64,000 bases of DNA from Raineyella fluvialis (GTDB lineage: Bacteria > Actinomycetota > Actinomycetes > Propionibacteriales > Propionibacteriaceae): the NCBI RefSeq assembly GCF_009646095.1, contig NZ_CP045725.1, positions 3,224,001-3,288,000 of the forward strand, read 5' to 3'. The notes under the pieces were generated by a model, which did not search any database, was not told the origin of the DNA, and was given only the letters and a program-made list of their open reading frames with translations. Below are positions 20,043 to 28,068 of this stretch, in pieces. Numbering within the stretch: position 1 is the first letter of the stretch; every line of letters begins with the position of its first letter. Made by a program: the position numbers and the translations under genes.

Positions 20043-21500
20043 TCACGCCTGCTGGAGTCTCCGCCGCCTGCCGTCCAGTACGGCGATGGTGAAAGCCACG
20101 AGGAAGCAGACCTCCGTGACGTGGAGGGACATCGAGAAGGCACCCGAGTAGGTCGCGTTCTCGATGCCGCCCGCATGGCCGCCTTGGCGCGCGACGGCCG
20201 GCAGCGACGCATAGAAGGCCAGCGTCATCGCGGTGATCGAGATCGTCGCGCCGATACGCCCCATGGTTTGCTGAAGGGCGGCGGCCGTCGATGACCGTGA
20301 GACCGGGACCTCCTCCAGGGTCAGGGCGACGTTCGGTGTGATGACGGCGCCGGAGAACCCGCCCGTGACCAACAACAGCGCCGCGAGCAGCCACGGATTC
20401 ACCGAGTCCGGGTGCAGGTTCGTCATGAGGTCGACACTGGCGAACCCGAGCAGGACCCCGGCCAGACTCGTCGTCACCAGTCGGCGTCCCCAGGTGTTGA
20501 CCCAATGGCCGGCGCGGGCAGCGGCAGCGGCGGAGCTGACCGCGAACGGCATCTGGATCAGGCCCGCTTGCCAGGCGGGCAGCCCGAGCCCGGCCTGGAG
20601 GTAGAGGGCGAGGGAGAGGAAGAACCCAGCGAAGCCGAGGAAGTAGAACATCCCGATGACGGTGCCGTAGACGTACGACTGAGTCCGGACGAGTTCCCCG
20701 GGAGCGATGACGGAGCGGCCCGCGCTGTCCTCGCGACGCTCCCACAGGACGAACAGGACGATGCCGACCAGGGCGACGACGATCAGCCACCAGGGCGCGT
20801 CCGATACACGTGCCATCGACGTGGCGAGCACGAACGGCAGCATGACCGCGACGGTGATCACCGAGACCAGCAGGATGCCGGGGACATCGAGGCGGAGGTT
20901 CTGGCGATCCTCGCGCCGGTCCTGAGGCAGTCGGCGCAAGGCCAGCGGCACGATCACCGCGGCGATCGGGACGTTGATGAAGAAGATCGACCGCCAGCCG
21001 AGATAGTCCGGCAGGGCGGAGACGAGGAACCCGCCCAGCACCGGTCCGACGGCGGTGGACACGCCCACGACCATGCCGAGATAGCCGAACGCACGGCTCC
21101 GGGGCGGGCCGGTGAACAGCTGCTGGATGAACCCCGACACCGTGGGAATCAGGACGGCACCGAACACCCCCTGGACCAACCGCATCGCGATGAGCATCGC
21201 CGGGGTGGGGGACAGGCCACAGAGCAACGAGACCAGGCCGAATCCGCCGATGCCGATCACGTACATACGCTTGCGTCCGTAGACGTCCGACGCCCTCCCG
21301 GCAGCGGCGAGGGCGAGGGCGAACGACAGGGAATACCCGGCGACGATCCACTGCTCGTGGGTCGGATTCGCCCCGAGGTCACGACTCAACGTCGGCAGGG
21401 CCACGTTGACGATCGAGGTGTCGAGCAGCGCCATGAATGACGCGGTGACAATGATCGTGAACAGACCCCAGGGTGGTTCGTCCGGATCGTCGGCGCTCAC
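20043..21500 (-). CDS. MFS drug/proton antiporter, DHA2 (EmrB/QacA) family
   Basis: 485 residues with 14 predicted helices. DHA2 hallmarks: ASFMALLDTSIVNVALPTL in helix 1 (motif D1), ASDVYGRKRMYVIG between helices 2-3 (motif A) and GWRSIFFINVPIA after helix 5 (motif C region). It exports drugs or other small molecules with protons across the cytoplasmic membrane. It starts at GTG 21498-21500 with GGAGAG nearby and diverges from the gene at 21631. No local regulator is adjacent, so the substrate is unknown. Confidence 0.92.
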   Translation of the reverse strand: MSADDPDEPPWGLFTIIVTASFMALLDTSIVNVALPTLSRDLGANPTHEQWIVAGYSLSFALALAAAGRASDVYGRKRMYVIGIGGFGLVSLLCGLSPTPAMLIAMRLVQGVFGAVLIPTVSGFIQQLFTGPPRSRAFGYLGMVVGVSTAVGPVLGGFLVSALPDYLGWRSIFFINVPIAAVIVPLALRRLPQDRREDRQNLRLDVPGILLVSVITVAVMLPFVLATSMARVSDAPWWLIVVALVGIVLFVLWERREDSAGRSVIAPGELVRTQSYVYGTVIGMFYFLGFAGFFLSLALYLQAGLGLPAWQAGLIQMPFAVSSAAAAARAGHWVNTWGRRLVTTSLAGVLLGFASVDLMTNLHPDSVNPWLLAALLLVTGGFSGAVITPNVALTLEEVPVSRSSTAAALQQTMGRIGATISITAMTLAFYASLPAVARQGGHAGGIENATYSGAFSMSLHVTEVCFLVAFTIAVLDGRRRRLQQA

Positions 21501-21630
21501 CTCTCCGAGGCTAGCCCGACGGGCCGCACCTGCGCGTTAGCATTCGGACGTTCACGGCTTTCGGCGAAGAAGGTGACCTTGCTGAGGAACGCGCGGAATC
21601 GCACGGCGTCCACCTCGCTGGTGATGCCCC

Positions 21631-22758
21631 GTGTCTGAGGTGCTGGCCTGGCTCGCCGTCGTGGCGGGTCTCGCTGTGGTGGCAGGAACCTCGATGAGCA
21701 TCATCGGGGCCCTCGTCGTTCCGCGGCGCGTCGATTCGTGGGTGACCGCGGTCCTCGACACGTCGATCGACCGCGCCTTCCTGCTGGCACTGCGCCCCAT
21801 CGCCTCGTTCGACCGACGCGACCGGATCCTCGGCTGGCAGGCGCCCCTGACGCTCGTGGTCCGCCTGACGCTCTGGATGGGGATGCTCGTTGTCGGCTAC
21901 GCGCTGGTGATGCTTCCCGATACCGGCGGGAACTTCGGGGCCGCACTCCAGGACGCCGGGTCATCGGTGTTCACGCTCGGCTTCGCCGTCCCGCACGGCG
22001 GCGGGGGACAGTTCACCGCCTACCTCGCGGGCTTCACCGGCATGGCCGTCATCGGCCTCCAGATCGGCTACCTGCCAACGGTGTACGCGGCCTTCAACCG
22101 GCGCGAGACGGAGGTCAGCCTCCTCGTCGCGCGGGCAGGGGCCCCCGCCTGGGGGCCCGAGATCCTGCTGCGTACGCACTGGGGGACTGGCACCAGCGAC
22201 TCCGGACCCGTCCTCAGCGACCTCTTCGTACGCTGGGAACGCTGGACCGCCGAGGTTGCCGAATCGCACAACACGTACCCGACTCTGCTGCGTCTGCGGT
22301 CGCCGAGGACCAACTCCCACTGGCTGACCTCGCTGATCGCCGTCATGGACGCCGCCGCCCTGCACCTCGCGCTGGCTCCGCACTCGGACCCCAAGATCAC
22401 GGCACGCCTGATGCTGCGCATGGGCTTCGAAACCCTGAACGAGATGGCCAAGGCCTCGAAATTGGCCGTCCCGGACCTCGCCCGCTTGGCCACCCACCCG
22501 CTGCCCATCTCGGTGACCTTCGAAGAATTCTCCCAAGCGGCGGCATCCCTGCGCTCGGTCGGCTATCCGGTGACCGAGACCGACGAGGATGCCTGGCCCC
22601 ACTTCACCGGTTGGCGCCAGAACTACGACCGGGCCGCCCTCGCACTGTGCCGCGAACTCGACGCCCCGCCGGCCTTGTGGACCGGGCCCCGCCGGTGGCC
22701 GTCTGAGCCGACAGCTCCGCAGCGCCCCAGCCCGGGCAGGAAGCGCGCCCAGGACTGA
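21631..22758 (+). CDS. Membrane protein with channel-like pore loop, uncharacterised
   Basis: 375 residues: hydrophobic helices at about 8-30, 70-95 and 130-155, then a long soluble helical C-terminal domain. Between helices two and three lies AGSSVFTLGFAVPHGGG, which resembles a P-loop and selectivity filter (TLGFA against TVGYG of potassium channels). The layout TM-pore-TM plus a cytosolic tail suggests an ion channel, perhaps K+-like, but it lacks the canonical filter and I recognise no named family. It starts at GTG with a weak ribosome-binding site. A large hairpin follows the stop. Confidence 0.5.
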   Translation: MSEVLAWLAVVAGLAVVAGTSMSIIGALVVPRRVDSWVTAVLDTSIDRAFLLALRPIASFDRRDRILGWQAPLTLVVRLTLWMGMLVVGYALVMLPDTGGNFGAALQDAGSSVFTLGFAVPHGGGGQFTAYLAGFTGMAVIGLQIGYLPTVYAAFNRRETEVSLLVARAGAPAWGPEILLRTHWGTGTSDSGPVLSDLFVRWERWTAEVAESHNTYPTLLRLRSPRTNSHWLTSLIAVMDAAALHLALAPHSDPKITARLMLRMGFETLNEMAKASKLAVPDLARLATHPLPISVTFEEFSQAAASLRSVGYPVTETDEDAWPHFTGWRQNYDRAALALCRELDAPPALWTGPRRWPSEPTAPQRPSPGRKRAQD

Positions 22759-22778
22759 GGTGCAACCTCCCGACCTCG

Positions 22779-22842
22779 CCGCGGACGTTGCTTGGTTCCC
22801 GCGGATACCCCGGTATCCGCGGGAAAGGACCAAGGTCCGCGG
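22779..22842. repeat. Long nested hairpin in intergenic DNA
   Basis: Three sets of arms nest: CCGCGGAC 22779-22786 with GTCCGCGG 22835-22842; CTTGGT 22791-22796 with ACCAAG 22829-22834; and 13-base arms 22797-22809 with 22812-22824 around CC. Only a 4x4 internal loop interrupts it. It could terminate transcription of the upstream gene, though no T-tract follows, or be an interspersed palindromic element. Confidence 0.7.
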
Positions 22843-22930
22843 CAGTGCGAGATCACCGCGGTGTTGACCGTCGCAGACAGCCTCACGCTCCGTTATCCGG
22901 ATCACAGGCCCGTGTCCGTACGATCCAGGC

Positions 22931-24193
22931 ATGGGTGAACCCGCAGTCAAGGGAAAGCGCCGGTGGGTGCGGTGGGTCCTCTGGATGGCGCTCGTACTCG
23001 TTCTCGTCCTCAGCGGCTACATCGGATACGTGGCGACCCAGACTGCGCAGCCGGTCACGCTGCCCGTTCCGACCGGCTCCTACACAGTCGGTCGGACCCT
23101 CGTCGAATGGACCGGTAGCACCCGTACCGATCCGCTCGCCCCGCGACCGGGTGAGCCACGGGAGCTGTCGGTCTGGCTGTGGTACCCGGGTGTCCCCGGC
23201 CCCGGCGCGCAGCAGGCGGCCTATACCCCGGGCGCTTGGGCGGGATTGCATCTGAGCGGTCCGGCCGGTCTTGGCGAAACCAGCTTCGCGGACATTCACG
23301 TCCACTCATACGCCGACGTCCCGGTCGCCGAGGGCAGTTTCCCCATTGTCGTGCTGGAACCGGGCATGGGCCTGGCAGCCGCCCAATACACGACGCTCGC
23401 GGAAGACCTGGCCAGCCATGGCTACCTGGTCGCCGGCGTCACCCCTACCTACAGTGCGAACCTCACCGTCCTCAACGGACAGACGATATCGGCAACAGAG
23501 GCCGGTAAACCACGGGCGACCGACACCGCGAACGAGCACGCGGGCGAAGCCCAGGCCTCGGGCGATCGGCTCGTCGCCATCTGGGCCGCCGACGACCAGT
23601 TCGCCGCCACCCAGCTCGCGGCGCTGAACGCCAGCGGCCGCTTCGCTGGCCACATCAACGCCAGCACGATCGTCTATGCCGGTCACTCCTTCGGCGGGGC
23701 AGCCGCATTGGAGGCGTGCCGCACCGACCCACACTGCGTAGGCGCGGCGGACCTCGACGGCACCCAGTACGGCGCGGTCGTCCACACCGGGCTCGCCAAG
23801 CCGATGATGCTCATCGGCAGCCAGAACTCCTGCATCACCGGTACCTGCCGACCCGCCGACGACGGCGAACAAGCCAGCCGGGACACCGCCCAGACTCTGC
23901 TGGCTGCTAGCACGGGGGAGGCCTGGTGCTACCAAATCAGGGGCACCGAGCACTTCAGTTTCAGCGACTACGGCTCCTACTACCTCGCTGCACCGATCCG
24001 GTCCCAGGTCCCGCTCGGTCCTATCAACGGCACCAAAGCGCTCACCATCACCAACGCCTATCTGAGCGCATTCGTCGACCACGTGAGCCAAGGGCAGCCC
24101 GAACCACTGCTGACCGGCCACTCGCCCTATCCGCAGGTCGACGTTCAGCACACCGAGACTGTCAGATTAACGGTGTGTAGGGGACCGGTCTGA
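22931..24193 (+). CDS. Secreted or anchored alpha/beta hydrolase, 3' end replaced by IS
   Basis: 420 residues as written. A basic N terminus and a helix at about 16-35 look like a signal anchor, so the catalytic part is outside the membrane. The nucleophile elbow is GHSFGGAAAL (Ser about 256), in a PAF-acetylhydrolase/dienelactone-like layout, with DLDGTQYG and a GTEHFSFSDYG His region following. The family hydrolyses esters; the substrate is unknown. The last about 11 codons are read from the left end of the IS256-family element (from 24160). If the element is removed, the frame would continue for a few codons (Thr-Gln-His-Thr-Pro-Ser) and stop at TGA near 25549. Confidence 0.75.
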   Translation: MGEPAVKGKRRWVRWVLWMALVLVLVLSGYIGYVATQTAQPVTLPVPTGSYTVGRTLVEWTGSTRTDPLAPRPGEPRELSVWLWYPGVPGPGAQQAAYTPGAWAGLHLSGPAGLGETSFADIHVHSYADVPVAEGSFPIVVLEPGMGLAAAQYTTLAEDLASHGYLVAGVTPTYSANLTVLNGQTISATEAGKPRATDTANEHAGEAQASGDRLVAIWAADDQFAATQLAALNASGRFAGHINASTIVYAGHSFGGAAALEACRTDPHCVGAADLDGTQYGAVVHTGLAKPMMLIGSQNSCITGTCRPADDGEQASRDTAQTLLAASTGEAWCYQIRGTEHFSFSDYGSYYLAAPIRSQVPLGPINGTKALTITNAYLSAFVDHVSQGQPEPLLTGHSPYPQVDVQHTETVRLTVCRGPV

Positions 24194-25528
24194 TCCGAGA
24201 GGAGATGGCCGTGTCGGACACGACCGGAGCAACACCGGAGGTGATGATCGATCCCGTGACCGGGGAGATCATCGATCAGAAGGGCCTGGCCGAGCTGCTG
24301 CTCGCCCAGGCCAAGGAGCAGGGCATCAGCCTGGTCGGGCCAGGAGGCCTCCTGTCCGGGCTGACGAAGCAGGTGCTGGAGACGGCTCTGGAGGCTGAAC
24401 TGACCGAGCATCTCGGCCACGAACACGGACAGACCCCGCTCGGGGCCAACGTGCGTAACGGGACCCGGTCGAAGACCGTGTTGACCGAGATCGGCCCGGT
24501 CCAAATCGAGGTTCCCCGCGACCGCGACGGCTCCTTCGAGCCGGTGATCGTCCCCAAGCGGAAGCGACGCCTGGACGGGATCGACCAGATCGTGTTGTCG
24601 CTGTCCGCGCGGGGGCTGACGACCGGGGAGATCGCGGCGCATTTCGAGGAGGTCTACGGCGCCAGGGTCTCCAAGGACACGATCTCCAGGATCAGCGAGA
24701 AGGTCGCGGGCGAACTGGCCGAGTGGTCGTCGCGCCCGCTCGATCCGCTCTACCCGGTGATCTTCGTCGATGCGATCGTGGTCAAGGTCCGCGACGGACA
24801 GGTCCGCAACACCCCGTTCTATGTCGTCATGGGCGTCACCGTGTCCGGGGAACGCGAGATCTTGGGGATCTGGGCCGGTGACGGGGCCGAGGGCGCCAGG
24901 TTCTGGCTCCAGGTCTTCTCGGAGCTGAAGAACCGCGGCATCCAGGATGTGCTCATCGCGGTCTGTGACGGGTTGAAGGGCCTACCGGAGGCGATCACCA
25001 CGGCCTGGGAGCACACGGTCGTCCAGCAGTGCATCGTGCACCTGATCCGCAACAGCTTCCGCTACGCCGGCCGCCAGCACCGCGACGGGATCGTGAAGGC
25101 CCTCAAGCCCGTTTACACCGCCCCGTCGGAGCAGGCCGCGAAGGACCGCTTCGCCGACTTCGCGGCCGAGTGGGGTGACCGGTACCCGGCGATCATCAAG
25201 CTGTGGGAGAGCGCGTGGGCCGAGTTCGTGCCCTTCCTGGAGTACGACGTGGAGATCCGGCGGGTGATCTGCACGACGAATGCGATCGAGTCGATCAACG
25301 CCCGCTACCGGCGGGCGGTCCGCGCCAGGGGCCACTTCCCCAACGAGGCGGCCGCCCTGAAGTGTCTGTATCTCGTCACCCGATCACTTGACCCCACCGG
25401 CGGAGGAAAGGCACGCTGGGTAATCAGGTGGAAGCCCGCGCTGAACGCGTTCGCGATCACCTTCGCAGGCCGGTTCGAGAGAACCACTCACTGAAAACGC
25501 CCGGCCCCCACACACCGTTTATCTGACA
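24160..25528 (+). mobile_element. IS256-family insertion sequence
   Basis: 1369 bp bounded by imperfect terminal inverted repeats of about 29 bases, each starting TGTCAGATNAACGGTGTGT (left 24160, right ending 25528). One transposase gene fills it. The flanks (caccgagac at the left, cacccagca at the right) do not show a clean 8-9 bp target duplication, so this end pair may have been rearranged or the insertion is old. Confidence 0.92.
24205..25494 (+). CDS. IS256-family (mutator-type) transposase
   Basis: 429 residues from ATG with GAGAGGAG upstream. DDE residues fall in VIFVDAIVVK (first Asp), AVCDGLKGLPEAI (second Asp) and TTNAIESINARYRR (Glu), with the VVQQCIVHLIRNS helix between, all typical of IS256/mutator transposases. 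A normal full length and intact frame make it probably active. Confidence 0.96.
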   Translation: MAVSDTTGATPEVMIDPVTGEIIDQKGLAELLLAQAKEQGISLVGPGGLLSGLTKQVLETALEAELTEHLGHEHGQTPLGANVRNGTRSKTVLTEIGPVQIEVPRDRDGSFEPVIVPKRKRRLDGIDQIVLSLSARGLTTGEIAAHFEEVYGARVSKDTISRISEKVAGELAEWSSRPLDPLYPVIFVDAIVVKVRDGQVRNTPFYVVMGVTVSGEREILGIWAGDGAEGARFWLQVFSELKNRGIQDVLIAVCDGLKGLPEAITTAWEHTVVQQCIVHLIRNSFRYAGRQHRDGIVKALKPVYTAPSEQAAKDRFADFAAEWGDRYPAIIKLWESAWAEFVPFLEYDVEIRRVICTTNAIESINARYRRAVRARGHFPNEAAALKCLYLVTRSLDPTGGGKARWVIRWKPALNAFAITFAGRFERTTH

Positions 25529-25584
25529 CACCCAGCACACCCCCTCCTGAGCGGACGGTGCCTTCCCGTAGGCAGAAGTGTCAA

Positions 25585-26334
25585 TCACCGCGTCGGGCTG
25601 ACCTCAAGGAGCAGGAGCGCCAATTCCTGCGGTGCGATGATCATGGCGTCATGGCCCGAGCGGAGTGTGCGTCGTTCCCAGCCCGGCCCGTACTGGGGGA
25701 GGGCTCGACGCATGATCCTGCGCATCAGCGCGACTGCCGCCCCACGGTCCGTGCACTCGATGAAGGTACGCGGGATCGCGGCGAGGGCTTCCGGGTGAGA
25801 AAGGTGCAAGGTCTGGAGGAAGGTCTTCAGCGGCTGGGGCGTCACTCTGGAGCGTACGAGACCCAGGTCCGGTTCCCGCGTGACATCGAAGAGCCCGCCC
25901 TTGCCGGGACGCCGTTCCCCCGGCGGGTTCACGCGCCAGCCATCGCCATGCCTTCTCGCCGCATAGCGGAGGAGCGCTCCGAGGTGTGCAGCACTGGCCA
26001 TGGACTGCCCGTCGCGGGGGACGACTGCATCCAAGTAGACCAGACGAGCGATCCGGTCCGGGAGACTGTCGGCGACGCCGGTGATGACCATCCCCGAGTA
26101 GCTGTGGCCCACGAGGATCACCTGCCGCAGATCGTTCTCCTCGATGAGGTCCGTCACGTCCTGGATGTGGGTGTCGAGCCCGATCCCAGGAGCCAGGAGC
26201 GCCGCTCTTTCGCCCACTCCGGTGAGTGTGGGCGTGTAGGCGCGATGACCGGCGGCTTCCAGGAGGGGGACCAGCTTGTCCCAGCACCAGGCACCGTGCC
26301 ACGCACCATGGACCAAGACGTAGTCAGCCATCAC
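25585..26334 (-). CDS. Alpha/beta hydrolase, plant-esterase-like
   Basis: 249 residues of the alpha/beta hydrolase group related to plant methyl-esterases and hydroxynitrile lyases: YVLVHGAWHGAWCWDKLVPLLEAAGH at the start (oxyanion HGAW), the nucleophile in VGHSYSGMV (Ser about 83) and the catalytic His in SGHDAMI near the C terminus. Cytosolic. A likely start is GTG 26334 or the ATG next to it. It was probably unaffected by the IS256 insertion beside it. The substrate is unknown. Confidence 0.85.
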   Translation of the reverse strand: MMADYVLVHGAWHGAWCWDKLVPLLEAAGHRAYTPTLTGVGERAALLAPGIGLDTHIQDVTDLIEENDLRQVILVGHSYSGMVITGVADSLPDRIARLVYLDAVVPRDGQSMASAAHLGALLRYAARRHGDGWRVNPPGERRPGKGGLFDVTREPDLGLVRSRVTPQPLKTFLQTLHLSHPEALAAIPRTFIECTDRGAAVALMRRIMRRALPQYGPGWERRTLRSGHDAMIIAPQELALLLLEVSPTR

Positions 26335-26411
26335 GCGTCAGTCCCTTCAGGCTCCGCTACACAGTCTGTGGCACCAGGCATGTGGGGTCCACCCCGTCAG
26401 CCTGTTCTGAC

Positions 26412-26425
26412 ATAATGTGCATTAT
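26412..26425. promoter_or_regulatory. AT-rich palindrome upstream of the hydrolase gene
   Basis: ATAATG-TG-CATTAT is a perfect two-sided palindrome in a GC-rich surround, 78 bases upstream of the hydrolase start at 26334 and after the hemerythrin stop. It could be an operator overlapping a -10 (CATAAT). No regulator gene is adjacent, so this is only a candidate. Confidence 0.35.
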
Positions 26426-26496
26426 CGGTCATCCGCTCGAGGGGCGGCCAGGGCCCATCAGACCACCGACGGGCCCCCACCTACCGCCGACAACAG

Positions 26497-26955
26497 TCAG
26501 GTCGCCTTCGCGCACGTCCAGCCGTATGGCATGGTTCCCGAGGCCAGGAAGTCCTTGACCACCTGGGCGTCGAAGTCCGACAGCGCCGTCGTGGTCACCG
26601 GATAGACGATGGGCTCCTCCTTGGCGTTGTGGCTCGCCAGCAGTGTCGTCAACGCCTCCAGGTTCTTGGAGACGTCAGTACTGGCCGAGTCGTCTGCGAT
26701 CTCAGCATCCAGCGCATCCAACAGGCCCCAGATCTCCCCGTGTTCCCGCTCCATCACCATGATGGGCATCATGAGGCCGGCCTCGCGCAACTGTGGAAAC
26801 ATCATCGCCTCCTCGACGTAGATGTGGCGACGCAGCAGGTCCATCGAACGCCGGAACTCCTCGACGGATATCGATCCGCTGGCGAAGCGCTCGATGTCCT
26901 CGTCGATGAGCTGGTGCTCGGCTTCGAGGATCGGGACGATCGTCCGCTCAACCAT
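26497..26955 (-). CDS. Hemerythrin HHE-domain protein
   Basis: 152 residues from ATG with CGGAGG upstream. His and acidic ligands of a di-iron hemerythrin helix bundle: EAEHQLIDED (His14), RRHIYVEEAMMFP (His44, Glu48), REHGEIW (His72) and ASHNAKEEPIVYP (His109). It probably binds O2 or NO or serves iron-centre repair in the cytosol. The AT-rich inverted repeat at 27080-27098 upstream may regulate it. No membrane segment is seen. Confidence 0.9.
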   Translation of the reverse strand: MVERTIVPILEAEHQLIDEDIERFASGSISVEEFRRSMDLLRRHIYVEEAMMFPQLREAGLMMPIMVMEREHGEIWGLLDALDAEIADDSASTDVSKNLEALTTLLASHNAKEEPIVYPVTTTALSDFDAQVVKDFLASGTMPYGWTCAKAT

Positions 26956-27079
26956 TGATCAACCTCCGTGGATCGTGCATCCTGTACCTGACCTTCGACC
27001 TCGAGCGCACGGGTTCGAGTAGCAGCACCGCTCCACACAACACGCCAACCGTATGAACGTGTCTCAGGACATCCCTAAA

Positions 27080-27098
27080 TTACACGGAGCAATTGTAA
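27080..27098. promoter_or_regulatory. AT-rich inverted repeat upstream of the hemerythrin gene
   Basis: TTACA at 27080-27084 and TGTAA at 27094-27098 form a dyad in the only AT-rich island (about 27075-27106) of this 390-base gap, about 125 bases upstream of the hemerythrin start. It may be the promoter with a regulator site. The rest of the gap holds a GC hairpin and a tandem repeat listed separately, and no gene. Confidence 0.35.
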
Positions 27099-27109
27099 AT
27101 ATTCTAGGT

Positions 27110-27133
27110 GTCCACGTCTCCACGGACGTGGAC
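27110..27133. terminator. GC-rich hairpin, possible terminator of the DJ-1/PfpI gene
   Basis: GTCCACGTC 27110-27118 and GACGTGGAC 27125-27133 pair perfectly around a 6-base loop. It lies downstream of the minus-strand gene ending at 27349. No T-tract is seen, so termination is only likely. Confidence 0.45.
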
Positions 27134-27244
27134 GTGGCCCCACGGCGGGCCGCTGGAGCCCTACTACACCGCACTCCCCCGGATGTCGCCCAGGACGTCG
27201 AGATCATCCTTGCGTGGGGCTGAACGAGGCTCCCCTGCACCGGA

Positions 27245-27273
27245 TGTACGGAGTCCATATGTACGGAGTCCAT
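27245..27273. repeat. Two-copy 15-base tandem repeat
   Basis: TGTACGGAGTCCATA is followed directly by TGTACGGAGTCCAT. It is in the gap between the hemerythrin and DJ-1 genes; no function is evident. Confidence 0.6.
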
Positions 27274-27348
27274 GCAGGAGGCACCCGCGAGGACTCCGGA
27301 TACCAGCGCATCAACACGCGGCTCCGATGACAGTCAATGCCCATCACA

Positions 27349-27882
27349 TCAGAGTGCGTCGATGGCCCTCACGAACGCGTCCAGGTCGTGCGGATTGCGC
27401 GAGGTGACCAAGGTCCAGCCGTTCGCATCGCTGGTCACCACCGGCTCGTCGTGCCAGGTGGCCCCGGCATTCACGGTGTCGGTGCGGATCGAGACGTACG
27501 AGGTCAGGTCCTTGCCGCGGGCCAGTCCGGTCTCGACGAGCACCCAGGGGGCATGACAGATCGCGGCGATCGGACGGCCGGCGTCGGCCTGGGCCTTCAC
27601 AAGGCGGCAGATGTCCGCGTCCATCCGCCCCTTGTCAGCGTTCAACGCCCCACCGGGCAGGACGATGACGTCATAGTCGTCAGTGACGTCGGCGACCTTG
27701 GTGTCAGCCGGGACCCGGTCGGTGGGGTGCTTGTCGCTCTTCAGGGTCTGGACCGCTCCCCCGTTCGGGGTCGCGAGCGTCACTTGGTGTCCCAACTCCT
27801 TCAGTCTCTCCAATGGGACGATCAGCTCGTCACGCTCGGTGCCGTACTCCGTCGACAGGATGAGGATCTTCTTGGCCGTCAT
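27349..27882 (-). CDS. DJ-1/PfpI family protein (class I amidotransferase-like)
   Basis: 177 residues of the DJ-1/PfpI fold: ILILSTEYGTERDEL at the start, DYDVIVLPGGALNADKGR near 70 and the nucleophile elbow AAICHAPWVLVE with Cys near 109. The family holds stress proteins, glyoxalase-III-like deglycases and intracellular peptidases of the PfpI type; the AICHAPW form is close to PfpI/YhbO. Cytosolic. It stands alone with its own start, followed by a hairpin. Confidence 0.9.
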   Translation of the reverse strand: MTAKKILILSTEYGTERDELIVPLERLKELGHQVTLATPNGGAVQTLKSDKHPTDRVPADTKVADVTDDYDVIVLPGGALNADKGRMDADICRLVKAQADAGRPIAAICHAPWVLVETGLARGKDLTSYVSIRTDTVNAGATWHDEPVVTSDANGWTLVTSRNPHDLDAFVRAIDAL

Positions 27883-28068
27883 GTGTCGGGTCCCTTCACT
27901 CGGATGTGACCGTCATCCCGGCCTTCGGCTCGACCGGGCGTACGTCCACCGTAGGTCGCGGTGTCCGCGATCTTCAACGATCACACGTGGGCTGGTCGCC
28001 ACCCACGGCACTGCCACGGACCTGGGACCCCGACACCTCCTGCCGATCGAGGTCCCAGATCGCGCCGC

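Noticed and set aside
24151-25537. Target duplication around the IS256 element
   Set aside because: The 8-9 bases on the two sides do not match.
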